A stretch of 64,000 bases of DNA from Novosphingobium sp. SG751A (GTDB lineage: Bacteria > Pseudomonadota > Alphaproteobacteria > Sphingomonadales > Sphingomonadaceae), in contig NZ_JABGCB010000006.1 of the NCBI RefSeq assembly GCF_013149295.1, positions 1 to 64,000 on the forward strand. The letters are read 5' to 3'. Under the pieces are notes generated by a model. The model was not told the origin of the DNA, ran no database searches, and saw nothing but the letters and a program-made list of their open reading frames with translations. Made by a program: the position numbers and the translations under genes. Below, one piece after another: positions 45,722 through 53,117 of this stretch. The first letter of the stretch is position 1, and every line of letters starts with the position of its first letter.

Positions 45722-45755
45722 CCCCGGAATGGCCTGCCCTTTGGCCATTCCGGGG
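45722..45755. terminator. bidirectional terminator between iclR-type gene and parB
   Basis: CCCCGGAATGGCC (45722-45734) pairs perfectly with GGCCATTCCGGGG (45743-45755), 13-bp stem and 8-base loop, between the convergent stops at 45708 and 45765. Confidence 0.7.
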
Positions 45756-45764
45756 TTCTACCGC

Positions 45765-46808
45765 TTAGTCTTCCCAGTAACGGTCGAGCAGATCGCGCAG
45801 CGCCGTTTCAACCTCTTCCTTGCTGCCGCCATCCTTGGGAAACAGCGTCAGGCTGATGCTCTTGCGATCCTTGCCCTCGATACGCAGCAAGGGCACGCCG
45901 GCCCCGTTACGCAGGATGATCTGATCCGATCCTGACTTCTTGGGGGCTTTGACCAGCGCGGTTTTCTTACGCGCTTCGGCTTCTTTATTGGCCACAGCGC
46001 CAAAGGCGCGGATGATATCAGGCACGGTCGCGGGCAGGTCCTCTTCGCCCATGCGCCGCCCTTCACGGATGCGCCGCGCCTCGGAAAGCACGGCTGCCCG
46101 GCAGTCATCTTCCTTGAGCAGCGGCTTGATCGCGCCAATATGCGAGATCTTGAGCTCAAACGGATCGGCAAAAGAGCCCAGAATGTCGCTCGGCAGGCGC
46201 GCCAGATCGAGATAGCGGCTCAGCCATGCCTCGGACTGGTTCAAACGCTTGGCCATGTCTTTCTGACGGCCGTTATAATAGAGGCCCAGCGCCTGAAGAT
46301 AATCGCGCGCGCGCTCGATATCGCTCAGATCTTCACGCGCACGATTTTCCAGATCCGAAACACGGAAAGCCTGCTCGTCAGTCAGATCGCGGATTTCCAC
46401 CAGATAGCGGATTTCCGGGTGATTGTTGGCCCGCAGCCATTTGACGCACCAGTGCCGCCGCGCGCCGCAAATGACCTCATAATCATAGTTCGGGTCATTA
46501 TGGACGCGGCGGACAATGGCGGGCACTTCCTGCTTGCCCTGCGCCAGAATGCTCTCGATCAGGTCCGAGCAGCGGGTTTCATTGAGCGCGGCATAATCGC
46601 GATTGTGCCGTATCCAAATCCGGCAACGATCAGGATCGACCAGTTCCTGCGGATTATTGACCACAGAGCCCGAAGCCAGTTCGGCAAGCCGGTTGTTGCG
46701 CCCCGAAAGCACGCCCACGCCAAGGCGCGAGGGACGGCTGCCTGCATCAGCAACCGGTTCAACAACCGAGGCCAGATCGGCCATGAAGCTCTTGTTTTTC
46801 GAGCTCAT
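45765..46808 (-). CDS. parB: ParB-family partition protein
   Basis: A 347-residue plasmid ParB. CTP-binding/ParB N-domain with EVICGARRHWCVKWLRAN (the GxRR box reads GARRH), then a helix-turn-helix region (KDMAKRLNQSEAWLSRYLDLARLP) and a basic C-terminal domain. N-terminal 15 residues (SSKNKSFMADLASVV) match the ParA-contact tail of plasmid ParB proteins. ATG at 46808 follows AAGGGAACG; an upstream extension is less likely. A palindromic element lies directly upstream. It should load on the centromere and stimulate ParA. Confidence 0.88.
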   Translation of the reverse strand: MSSKNKSFMADLASVVEPVADAGSRPSRLGVGVLSGRNNRLAELASGSVVNNPQELVDPDRCRIWIRHNRDYAALNETRCSDLIESILAQGKQEVPAIVRRVHNDPNYDYEVICGARRHWCVKWLRANNHPEIRYLVEIRDLTDEQAFRVSDLENRAREDLSDIERARDYLQALGLYYNGRQKDMAKRLNQSEAWLSRYLDLARLPSDILGSFADPFELKISHIGAIKPLLKEDDCRAAVLSEARRIREGRRMGEEDLPATVPDIIRAFGAVANKEAEARKKTALVKAPKKSGSDQIILRNGAGVPLLRIEGKDRKSISLTLFPKDGGSKEEVETALRDLLDRYWED

Positions 46809-46826
46809 CTTACACGTTCCCTTCAC

Positions 46827-46846
46827 AAATTGCAGGGCTGCAATTT
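46827..46846. repeat. palindromic element copy 1 (candidate parS)
   Basis: AAATTGCAGGGCTGCAATTT: nine-base perfect arms around a GG centre, in the 45 bases between parA and parB. The same element recurs at 48213-48232 and 49925-49944. Confidence 0.75.
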
Positions 46847-46853
46847 TGGCGCA

Positions 46854-48056
46854 TTACGCCAGTCCTTCCTTGCGCAAACGGGCCAGATGGCTGGGCCATG
46901 TGCGGCGAATATCCACCTCGATTTCCCCGCAAACCCCGTCCAGATAGGTCAGGCAGCGGTCGCGCACCTGCTTGCTGGTCATCGGCCCCGACAGTTCATA
47001 AACCGTCATCAGACGCGCGGTGGCGTTGTCGATTTCGGCGGAATCCTTGAGCGGTGTACGGATCATCGCATTGCCGTAAAGCTGGCGCATCAAATCAAGC
47101 AAGGCGCGATGCATCGACTTGTTTTCATCGACCTTGGAGGCAACGAAACGCAGGAAAGCCAGCTGGGGCGCCAGATCATATTGCTGGAGATCCTGGATCG
47201 TTTCATCCAGCATCGCCAGAAACGCCGCGGTCGAGGAAAAGTCCATCACCGTGGGCGGCACCGGTACCACCAGCGCATTGGCCGCGCGCAGCACGGAAAG
47301 CGAGATCGCGCCCAGCGCCGGCGGCGGATCGAGGATCACCACATCATAGAGATCCTGCACCGACTGGATGCCTTGCGAGAGGCGGTTGAGCAAAGCCCCC
47401 TGCCCGCGCGCCATACGCGCGGCCAGTTCATATTCGGACTGAAACAGACGCAGGTTGGCCGGAATCAGGTCAAGCCCGTCGAAGTGGGTCTTCTTGATCG
47501 CATATTCCAGCGTCTGGCGCTCGCCCTCGCGCAGGAAGGGATAGAGCGTGTCCTCCTCGCCCAGATCGAGATCGGGGATATAGCCGAACAGCGTGGTGGC
47601 CGAGGCCTGACTGTCGCAGTCGATCAGCAGCACCCGATAGCCATGGATCGCCAGATATTGCGCCAGATGGACCGAGAGCGTCGATTTGCCCACGCCGCCC
47701 TTGAAATTCTGGACCGCCAGAATCGAACAGGGGTCTTCAGGCGCGCGCCATGGACGCGTGCCAAAAGTGCCGCGCATGTCGTTAAGCTGGGCCAGCGTAT
47801 AGCCCAAACGACGGTTGTTTTCGCCGCGTGGTGGTGCTTCAAGGCGGCCATCGCTTTCCGCCTCGCGAATCGCGGCCGTGGTGCGTCCAACCAGTTCGGC
47901 CGCCTTGCCGATAGGAAAGGACGGCTCACGCCTTTCCTCGGCCCGCATATCGCGCGCAGAGGAACGTAGTTTTTCCAGAACTGAGGAAGAGCGATCCGCC
48001 AATGAGGCAACATCGAGCGCTTCTTCCATGCGAACTTCGTCAAGCGCGGAAGCCAT
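46854..48056 (-). CDS. parA: ParA-family partition ATPase with N-terminal DNA-binding domain (type Ia)
   Basis: A 400-residue ParA. An N-terminal region of about 105 residues with a MerR/P1-ParA type helix-turn-helix (FPIGKAAELVGRTTAAIREAESDGRL) precedes the deviant Walker ATPase: FKGGVGKSTLSVHLAQYLA (P-loop), LLIDCDSQASAT (A') and DVVILDPPPALGAISLS (B). This makes it type Ia, which also represses its own operon. ATG at 48056 has AAAGGAG six bases upstream. It precedes parB by 45 bases. Confidence 0.92.
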   Translation of the reverse strand: MASALDEVRMEEALDVASLADRSSSVLEKLRSSARDMRAEERREPSFPIGKAAELVGRTTAAIREAESDGRLEAPPRGENNRRLGYTLAQLNDMRGTFGTRPWRAPEDPCSILAVQNFKGGVGKSTLSVHLAQYLAIHGYRVLLIDCDSQASATTLFGYIPDLDLGEEDTLYPFLREGERQTLEYAIKKTHFDGLDLIPANLRLFQSEYELAARMARGQGALLNRLSQGIQSVQDLYDVVILDPPPALGAISLSVLRAANALVVPVPPTVMDFSSTAAFLAMLDETIQDLQQYDLAPQLAFLRFVASKVDENKSMHRALLDLMRQLYGNAMIRTPLKDSAEIDNATARLMTVYELSGPMTSKQVRDRCLTYLDGVCGEIEVDIRRTWPSHLARLRKEGLA

Positions 48057-48172
48057 GTGTGCTCCTTTCGAAAGTTAAATGGCACCTGCCCGATTTTCAC
48101 TTTTTCGTCAAGCATCCTGCATAATTCGCAAAGGCGGAAATTTGCGGCTTGTAAAGCGAAAGTGGCGAGGTC

Positions 48173-48191
48173 TATCCTGACCTCGTGGGGG
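48173..48191 (-). repeat. solitary iteron, reverse orientation
   Basis: On the minus strand this reads CCCCCACGAGGTCAGGATA, one mismatch from the iteron consensus of the origin (CCCCCAAGAGGWCAGGATA). It lies about 117 bases upstream of parA, in its promoter region, in the opposite orientation to the origin array. Confidence 0.75.
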
Positions 48192-48207
48192 CAGATTTGG
48201 CGCCTCT

Positions 48208-48232
48208 GGGCTGCAATTGCAGCCCTGCAATT
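48208..48232. repeat. palindromic element copy 2 (candidate parS), compound
   Basis: Two palindromes overlap: GGGCTGCAATTGCAGCCC (48208-48225, perfect) and AATTGCAGCCCTGCAATT (48215-48232, same element as copies 1 and 3). Three CTGCAATT half-sites are thus packed together between parA and repA, 6 bases after the repA stop. Confidence 0.72.
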
Positions 48233-48238
48233 ACGATT

Positions 48239-49465
48239 TCAGGGTCGGCCCCGGCGCGAGAAAAAGGCCTCGCAAAAACCGCGCCACGATTTTTCCAGCT
48301 TCGCCCCACGCAGCGAGCCCAAACGATCGCCCATCTGTTGACGATAGGCGTCGGCAATCACATCCATGTCCCAGCCGCCGCCATAGCGCAGCGCGACATC
48401 GCGAAAGGCGCTCTCCGCGGTGCCGTAACGCAGCGATCCTTCGGGAAATTTCTCCCAAGGGGTTGAAGGCGCAGCGGCAGCCCGCCTGGCCCGGGCAGGG
48501 GCCGGGGTGGGCGCGGGGATCGCCGCAGGGGCGGAGATCATTTCCACTTCTCCCTCGCGCCGCGCCTTGCGGCCCGAAGAATGGCGCTCCAGTTCATCAA
48601 CGGTCTGAATCTGGGCCGGCGCGTCCTTGGGGACGAAGCGAAACTCGATCTCGGCCACCGCCCTGCCCCGGCGGATCTCTTTCCATTCCAGATTGTAATG
48701 GGCCAACTGGTCGATCTCGGATTGCGCGACCGTCAGCACCTTGCGGCGCAACTGAGCAAAATCGCCATACTTATCAGGATCAATGCCCAACGCCGCACGC
48801 AGGCCCAGCATATCGACACGCCAGATCGGCTGTCGACGGTGCAGCCGCAAGGCCCCTTCCTCATAGAGTTTTAGTGCATAGGCCGAACGGAAACCCAGCA
48901 CCGCCTGACGGTTCATCACCGAATAAGTCTGCGATTCCTGAATGAGGCGGCGGGCATCGGGCGTAAAGCGCCACTCGATCCAGCCGGTCTCCTTATCGCC
49001 CTCTTCGACCTCCTCCCACGAGGATTCGATCAGACTGAAACGCTTGGTCGCCTTGCGCCCACGCCATGACGTGTCATCCTCAGCAAACAGGGTGCGGTGC
49101 AATTCCTCAAGCATATCAACGATACGCTCATTGCCTTTGTGGCCGCGGCGGATGTCGGCCTTGCGCAATTTATGCGATGTATCGCGCCATGCGTCGCCCC
49201 CAGCCGTCAGGATCATCAGCGCCAGCAGGCGTGAGGCGGTCAAACTGAGCGACTGGCCTTTAACGAAGCGGACCTCGACCAGCTTGCCGGGCTTCACGAA
49301 TTCATCGCCGCCCTTGCGCGCCAGCGTGGCAGCCACGCGCATGGCCCGCGCGGTCCCGGCCGCGCCATTGTCCTCCACGCCATGATCCCCGGCACCACGA
49401 TCCCCAGCGCGGTGATCGTCGACGCGATGATCCTCGACAATGTCCAGTTGCATTTCCTCAGCCAT
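48239..49465 (-). CDS. repA: plasmid replication initiator protein (Rep_3-type)
   Basis: A 408-residue initiator. The central part (residues about 40-280) reads as two winged-helix domains of the Rep_3 type: SLSLTASRLLALMILTAGGDAW, FAQLRRKVLTVAQSEIDQLAHYNLEWKEIRRGR and FRSAYALKLYEEGALRLHRR. An Ala/Pro-rich linker and a C-terminal helical domain (YGGGWDMDVIADAYRQQMGDRLGSL) follow. Residues 10-34 are five tandem pentapeptides. I use the ATG at 49465; a GTG at 49486 is possible. Iterons and an inverted repeat lie upstream, as expected for a self-regulated iteron initiator. Confidence 0.85.
   Translation of the reverse strand: MAEEMQLDIVEDHRVDDHRAGDRGAGDHGVEDNGAAGTARAMRVAATLARKGGDEFVKPGKLVEVRFVKGQSLSLTASRLLALMILTAGGDAWRDTSHKLRKADIRRGHKGNERIVDMLEELHRTLFAEDDTSWRGRKATKRFSLIESSWEEVEEGDKETGWIEWRFTPDARRLIQESQTYSVMNRQAVLGFRSAYALKLYEEGALRLHRRQPIWRVDMLGLRAALGIDPDKYGDFAQLRRKVLTVAQSEIDQLAHYNLEWKEIRRGRAVAEIEFRFVPKDAPAQIQTVDELERHSSGRKARREGEVEMISAPAAIPAPTPAPARARRAAAAPSTPWEKFPEGSLRYGTAESAFRDVALRYGGGWDMDVIADAYRQQMGDRLGSLRGAKLEKSWRGFCEAFFSRRGRP
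49364..49438 (-). repeat. 15-bp tandem repeat inside repA (five pentapeptides)
   Basis: Codons 10-34 encode VEDHR-VDDHR-AGDRG-AGDHG-VEDNG. In the DNA, GATC recurs at exactly 15-base steps (49384, 49399, 49414, 49429), showing slippage-type expansion. Confidence 0.8.
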
Positions 49466-49496
49466 GAATCGGCGCCCTTGTTTCACCGATTGATGC

Positions 49497-49528
49497 CTGA
49501 CCTGACCAGTCGGGTCAAGTCAGGTCAG
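49497..49528. promoter_or_regulatory. inverted repeat in repA promoter (candidate Rep operator)
   Basis: CTGACCTGAC (49497-49506) and GTCAGGTCAG (49519-49528) are perfect inverted copies 12 bases apart, 32-63 bases upstream of the repA start. The arm contains GGTCAG, the right half of several iterons, as in other Rep_3 plasmids where Rep dimers repress repA at an inverted half-iteron. Confidence 0.7.
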
Positions 49529-49533
49529 TTTAG

Positions 49534-49552
49534 CCCCCAAAAGGACAGGATA
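49534..49552 (+). repeat. iteron 1
   Basis: CCCCCAAAAGGACAGGATA, directly next to the repA operator and 126 bases from the rest of the array. Confidence 0.75.
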
Positions 49553-49677
49553 GAGTTTCAGGAACGCAAATGCTGCTCACAAAGGCCTTGTCCGATTCGC
49601 ATTCGAGAGCAAAGAATGAGACAAACACAACCGAAAATGTGCCTTTCCCTCATCCAGATCACCAATTTGACCTTATG

Positions 49678-49780
49678 CCCCCAAGGAGACAGGATACCCC
49701 AAGAGGTCAGCCAAACACCCCCAAGAGGACAGGTATCAGCCCCCATAAAGACAGGATAACACCCCCAAGCGGTCAGGAAT
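49678..49780 (+). repeat. iteron array (iterons 2-6)
   Basis: Five copies related to CCCCCAAGAGGWCAGGATA begin at 49678, 49696 (first C lost), 49718, 49740 and 49762. The last four are spaced exactly 22 bases, two helical turns; the first step is 18. All share orientation. These are the expected Rep binding sites of the origin. Confidence 0.85.
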
Positions 49781-49820
49781 GGTGATCTAAACTATTGAAA
49801 ATACATCGCGAAACAGGCCT

Positions 49821-49848
49821 GAATCTAGAATCTTTAGAATCTGGAATC
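49821..49848. promoter_or_regulatory. cluster of four GANTC (CcrM-type) sites in the origin
   Basis: GAATC at 49821, 49828, 49837 and 49844, spaced 7, 9 and 7. A fifth GANTC site (GATTC) lies at 49594. In alphaproteobacteria GANTC is methylated by CcrM. Confidence 0.65.
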
Positions 49849-49924
49849 ATCACGCCACCGCAAAAGCGGCGTCGTGCATTGGTAAAAATGTTTATTTTCA
49901 ATATAATGGCTGAAATTCACGGAA

Positions 49925-49944
49925 AAATTGCAGGGCTGCAATTT
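49925..49944. repeat. palindromic element copy 3 (candidate parS)
   Basis: AAATTGCAGGGCTGCAATTT, identical over all 20 bases to copy 1, here in the A+T-rich part of the origin. Confidence 0.75.
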
Positions 49945-50155
49945 CAGCTAAAAAACCAGAGGCCCTGGTTACTTCAATCCTTGCCGCAAAGAGGCCTGGA
50001 TCTGATAACCTGCCACAAACGCCAATTTCGCTTCAAATGAGCGCAAAACTGTGGATGCATCGGGCAAATAGCCCCAAAAACCCCAAATCCCCGATAGATC
50101 CCGGCGGCAACACGCATTAGCAGAGGCCATCCATTTCACTTGAAGGACTGAAACC

Positions 50156-50431
50156 ATGAACAATAGCGATCTCGCCGACAAGCTGGCTGCCTCGCAGGGC
50201 ATCACCAAAGCTGACGCGCGCAAGTATGTGGATGCCGTTTTCGCCGCCATCGCCGATGCCGCTGCGGAAGGCGAAGAAGTTTCGCTCAACGGCTTTGGCA
50301 AGTTCAAGGTCAAGGAAAGCCCGGCCCGCGAAGGCCGCAATCCGGCCACCGGCGACACCATCCAGATCGCCGCTTCCAAGAAGCTGGGCTTCACCGCTGC
50401 CAAGGCGGTGAAGGACAAGCTGAACGGCTGA
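50156..50431 (+). CDS. HU-family DNA-binding protein
   Basis: A 91-residue HU/IHF-fold protein: MNNSDLADKLAASQGITKADARKYVDAVF (helical dimer part), then VSLNGFGKFKVKESPAREGRNPATGDTIQIAASKKLGF, the beta arm with the intercalating Pro in RNPATG. Full length for HU. AAGGAC lies upstream. It faces away from the origin; plasmid-borne HU next to an iteron origin may help open it, since many such origins need HU or IHF. Confidence 0.92.
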   Translation: MNNSDLADKLAASQGITKADARKYVDAVFAAIADAAAEGEEVSLNGFGKFKVKESPAREGRNPATGDTIQIAASKKLGFTAAKAVKDKLNG

Positions 50432-50475
50432 AGACACTAAGAGGGCAGGGGGGCTGCGGCTCCCCTGCGCTTGAC

Positions 50476-50499
50476 GGCCCCGGTGGGGCCCCCCTTTTT
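50476..50499 (+). terminator. rho-independent terminator after HU gene
   Basis: GGCCCC (50476-50481) pairs with GGGGCC (50485-50490), followed after CCCC by five T. A longer GCAGGGG/CCCCTGC hairpin just before it may add to it. Confidence 0.7.
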
Positions 50500-51332
50500 A
50501 AAAGGGCCTACATATCGGACCGCGCGTTACCGGCGCCTGCAGGACCGAAACACTTCCAGATCGATTTGAAGCAGCTCGAACATAGGCTCCACCGCTACGC
50601 GCGCCCATGCGCGTGGCCCGATGAGCAAAGCTGGCGAAATTTCATGTTCCGCTTGTGGTGCTTCTGTACGGCTTAACTGGCAGAGGGTCGAGAACGGCTC
50701 CATCAAAGTTGGACGGCGGGCGAGATCGGATAAGCCAAACTTAGCCCATGGGGAGAAACGCCCGCTTCGGCGCTTCGTATGATCGTTTGCGCGGGCCAAT
50801 ATCCAGACCGCCCTGCGTTAGCTCACCAGAAGCGTCGGTTAAGGGGCATTTGTGCATCTGCGCCAGCCACGGCACGGTTGATGCCATGGTTGCGGCCAAC
50901 AAAGCAGCCGCATTGACCGAAAAACTTTCACCAACCTCAGCCCGGTCCTGTTGCAACACTTTCGGACGCGCGGCAGCCTGAGGGGAGAAGAGCGCGCGAC
51001 ATGTCTCGTATGAAAGATGGCCCGGCGATCCGGCGGCAGGATCAGGTATCGGCACGCTTGGATAATCACCATCGCTGATCTGCGGCTTATATATCTTCAA
51101 CGAAGAGGACTGGCCCAAGTGTGACGCGCACACTGACAAGCCCCGGTGCCTGTTTCGCGCCGTGGTAAAAAGTCTATGTCGGTTTTGCGCAAGAGGATCG
51201 CTATCCTGACCTCCTGGGGGGCAGGATGCAACGCTGCTGGACAGCGAAAAGAGCGTTCAGGACGCGGCGATGATGCCAAAGCCAGCGCAGAAGCGGCGCC
51301 GACATGGTTCAATCATGTCGGCACCACGCAAG
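50500..51332. other. 833-base stretch without a recognisable gene
   Basis: Leftward frames of 90 codons (50527-50799) and 132 codons (50741-51139) are open and overlap in different frames, but neither shows a ribosome binding site, family motif or the codon pattern of the neighbours. Composition is lower in GC than in the flanking genes. It may be a decayed mobile element or gene. It contains one solitary iteron at 51202-51220. Confidence 0.5.
51202..51220 (-). repeat. solitary iteron, reverse orientation
   Basis: On the minus strand: CCCCCAGGAGGTCAGGATA, one mismatch from the iteron consensus. It is about 1.5 kb right of the array, mirroring the copy at 48173, which is about 1.5 kb left. 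Confidence 0.7.
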
Positions 51333-53042
51333 CTAATGGGCGCGGTCGAACTGGTCGTGAGGCGCGCAGGTAAAGGGCACAGGCTGGGGCAGGGGGCGCC
51401 CGACATGGCGCTGCCATTCAGCCTCCCATAGGGCGGTCATTTTCCGCACAATATCGGGATGGCGCGCGGCCAGATCGGTGCTTTCGGAAAAGTCCCGATC
51501 GATGTTGTAGAGCTGCCATTTGTCTTGCGCATAGGGCGCGCCGCAATTGTGGATCGCCAGCGCGCGCCATGGCCCGTTGGTGATCGCCCGATTGCCGCGC
51601 AGCTCGAAATATTGCACCTGCCGCCCGGGCGCGGCGGGATTGCCCAGCGTGGCAAGGAAAGAGCGCCCCGCGACCGGCATCTGCACCACATTGCCCACGC
51701 GCGGCGCAAAGCCGGCGCCTGCGGCCTCCAGCAGGGTGGGGGCAATATCGACCACATCGACGAATTGCCGCCGAATATGCCCCGGATCGCGCACCATCGC
51801 GGGCCAATGCACGATCAACGGCGTGCGCGTGCCGCCGGAAAACGGCCAGAGTTTGTAGCGGCGCAGCGGAGTGGTCCCGGCATAGGCCCACGGCCTTGGA
51901 TATTCAGCTTGGGTCTTGCCGGTGCCCAGTTCGTCGATCCGCGCCTTTTGCTGCGCCGGGGTCAGTGTATTGGGCTTGTAGAGGCCGTCGAACTCGCCTT
52001 CCTGTCCGGCTTCGGCCGCCGCGCCATTGTCAGAAATCAGCACGATCAGCGTATTGTCGAGTTGCCCAAGGCGGCGCAGAGAATCCAGCACCCGGCCGAT
52101 CTGATGATCGCAATGTTCGATGAAACCGGCATAGACCGCCATATAGCGGGCAAAAACCTCGCGTTCGTCATCTGACAGGCTGGTCCAAGCGCGATCCTGC
52201 GCTTCGCGCGGGGGGAGGAGAGTTTCCTGCGGGATGATGCCCATTTTCTTCATCCGCTCATAGCGCGACTTGCGGATCGCATCCCAGCCTTGGGTGTAGA
52301 GCGCGTCATAGGGCCGCGACCATTCGCGCGGCACCTGAAGCGGGGCATGGGCCGTGCCAAAGGCGAGGTTGAGGTAGAAGGGCTTGTCTTGCGGCTGACG
52401 CTCAATCAGCGAAATGGCCCGATTGGCCAGATCGGCGGAGAGGTGATAGTCCTGCGGCAGGTCTGGATGGATATAGCCGTCATTTTCGACCAGTTCCGGC
52501 TTATATTGATCGGTCCAGCCGCGCGGAAAGCCGTAAAAATAGTCGAAGCCGCGCTGCAAAGGCCAATGTTCGCGCGAAGCGCCGGGGGGAAGATCGCCCA
52601 TCGGGATCAGATGCCATTTGCCGATCGCCCATGTGGCATAGCCGCCATCGCGCAGCGCCTGCGCCACGGTTTGGGCGTTTTGCGGCATACGATAGAGGCG
52701 CTGGGCCTCGGGATCGCCGCGCATAACGCCTGCCACATCGGGCACATCGGGCATGTTGACGCTGTGGCTGTTGCGCCCGGTCATCAGCGCGGCGCGGGTG
52801 GCGGCGCAGACCGCCTTGGTGTCGAAGCGGACATAGCGAAGCCCGCCTTGCGCGATGGAATCCATGGCGGGCGTGCGGATTTCCGATCCGAAACAGCCCA
52901 GATCGGAATAGCCTACATCGTCCAGAACGATGGTGATGATATTGGGGCGCCGGGCCGGTTTAGCGCTTGCGGCGGCGGCAACCTGGCTGAGCGCGGAGGC
53001 GGCCATCAGCCCCCCCACGAAATGTCTGCGGGAAATATGCAT
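51333..53042 (-). CDS. secreted arylsulfatase (type I, Cys-type)
   Basis: A 569-residue sulfatase with a Tat-like signal (SRRHFVGGLMAASALSQVAAAASA). The calcium site is NIITIVLDDVGYSDLGCFG (Asp41, Asp42) with a later LISDNGA, and the formylglycine signature is VCAATRAALMTGR, Cys79 in a C-x-A-x-R form. IGKWHLIPMGD and GTAHAPLQVPREW carry further active-site Lys and His. It hydrolyses a sulfate ester in the periplasm and releases sulfate. It lies 75 bases after a TonB receptor gene on the same strand, in one LacI-controlled unit. Confidence 0.9.
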   Translation of the reverse strand: MHISRRHFVGGLMAASALSQVAAAASAKPARRPNIITIVLDDVGYSDLGCFGSEIRTPAMDSIAQGGLRYVRFDTKAVCAATRAALMTGRNSHSVNMPDVPDVAGVMRGDPEAQRLYRMPQNAQTVAQALRDGGYATWAIGKWHLIPMGDLPPGASREHWPLQRGFDYFYGFPRGWTDQYKPELVENDGYIHPDLPQDYHLSADLANRAISLIERQPQDKPFYLNLAFGTAHAPLQVPREWSRPYDALYTQGWDAIRKSRYERMKKMGIIPQETLLPPREAQDRAWTSLSDDEREVFARYMAVYAGFIEHCDHQIGRVLDSLRRLGQLDNTLIVLISDNGAAAEAGQEGEFDGLYKPNTLTPAQQKARIDELGTGKTQAEYPRPWAYAGTTPLRRYKLWPFSGGTRTPLIVHWPAMVRDPGHIRRQFVDVVDIAPTLLEAAGAGFAPRVGNVVQMPVAGRSFLATLGNPAAPGRQVQYFELRGNRAITNGPWRALAIHNCGAPYAQDKWQLYNIDRDFSESTDLAARHPDIVRKMTALWEAEWQRHVGRPLPQPVPFTCAPHDQFDRAH

Positions 53043-53117
53043 GAAGGCGTCCTTGGAACAGGGGGTTCCGGCGGAAAGGCTTGAAGAGGGGGCCTTCCCG
53101 CCGGAGGAGGGGAGGCG

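Larger units (their letters stand above)
49466..50155. other. replication origin region (oriV)
   Basis: 690 bases with no gene, between repA and the HU gene. It contains the repA operator, six iterons, a cluster of four GAATC sites (49821-49848), an A+T-rich segment (about 49790-49970) that could be the unwinding element, and candidate parS copy 3. A TGTGGATGC (50052-50060) is a weak DnaA-box match, 7 of 9; no perfect one was seen. Confidence 0.75.

Noticed and set aside
46140..47969. Plus-strand open frame of 609 codons opposite parB and parA
   Set aside because: Both parA and parB have complete domain motifs on the minus strand; the opposing frame has none.
49678..49780. CRISPR-like array of short repeats
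   Set aside because: Repeats are 19 bases at 22-base steps with almost no spacer; this is an iteron array and no cas gene is present.
50741..51139. Hypothetical protein of 132 residues on the minus strand
   Set aside because: No ribosome binding site, no recognisable domain, and it overlaps another poor frame; kept only as part of the gene-free stretch.
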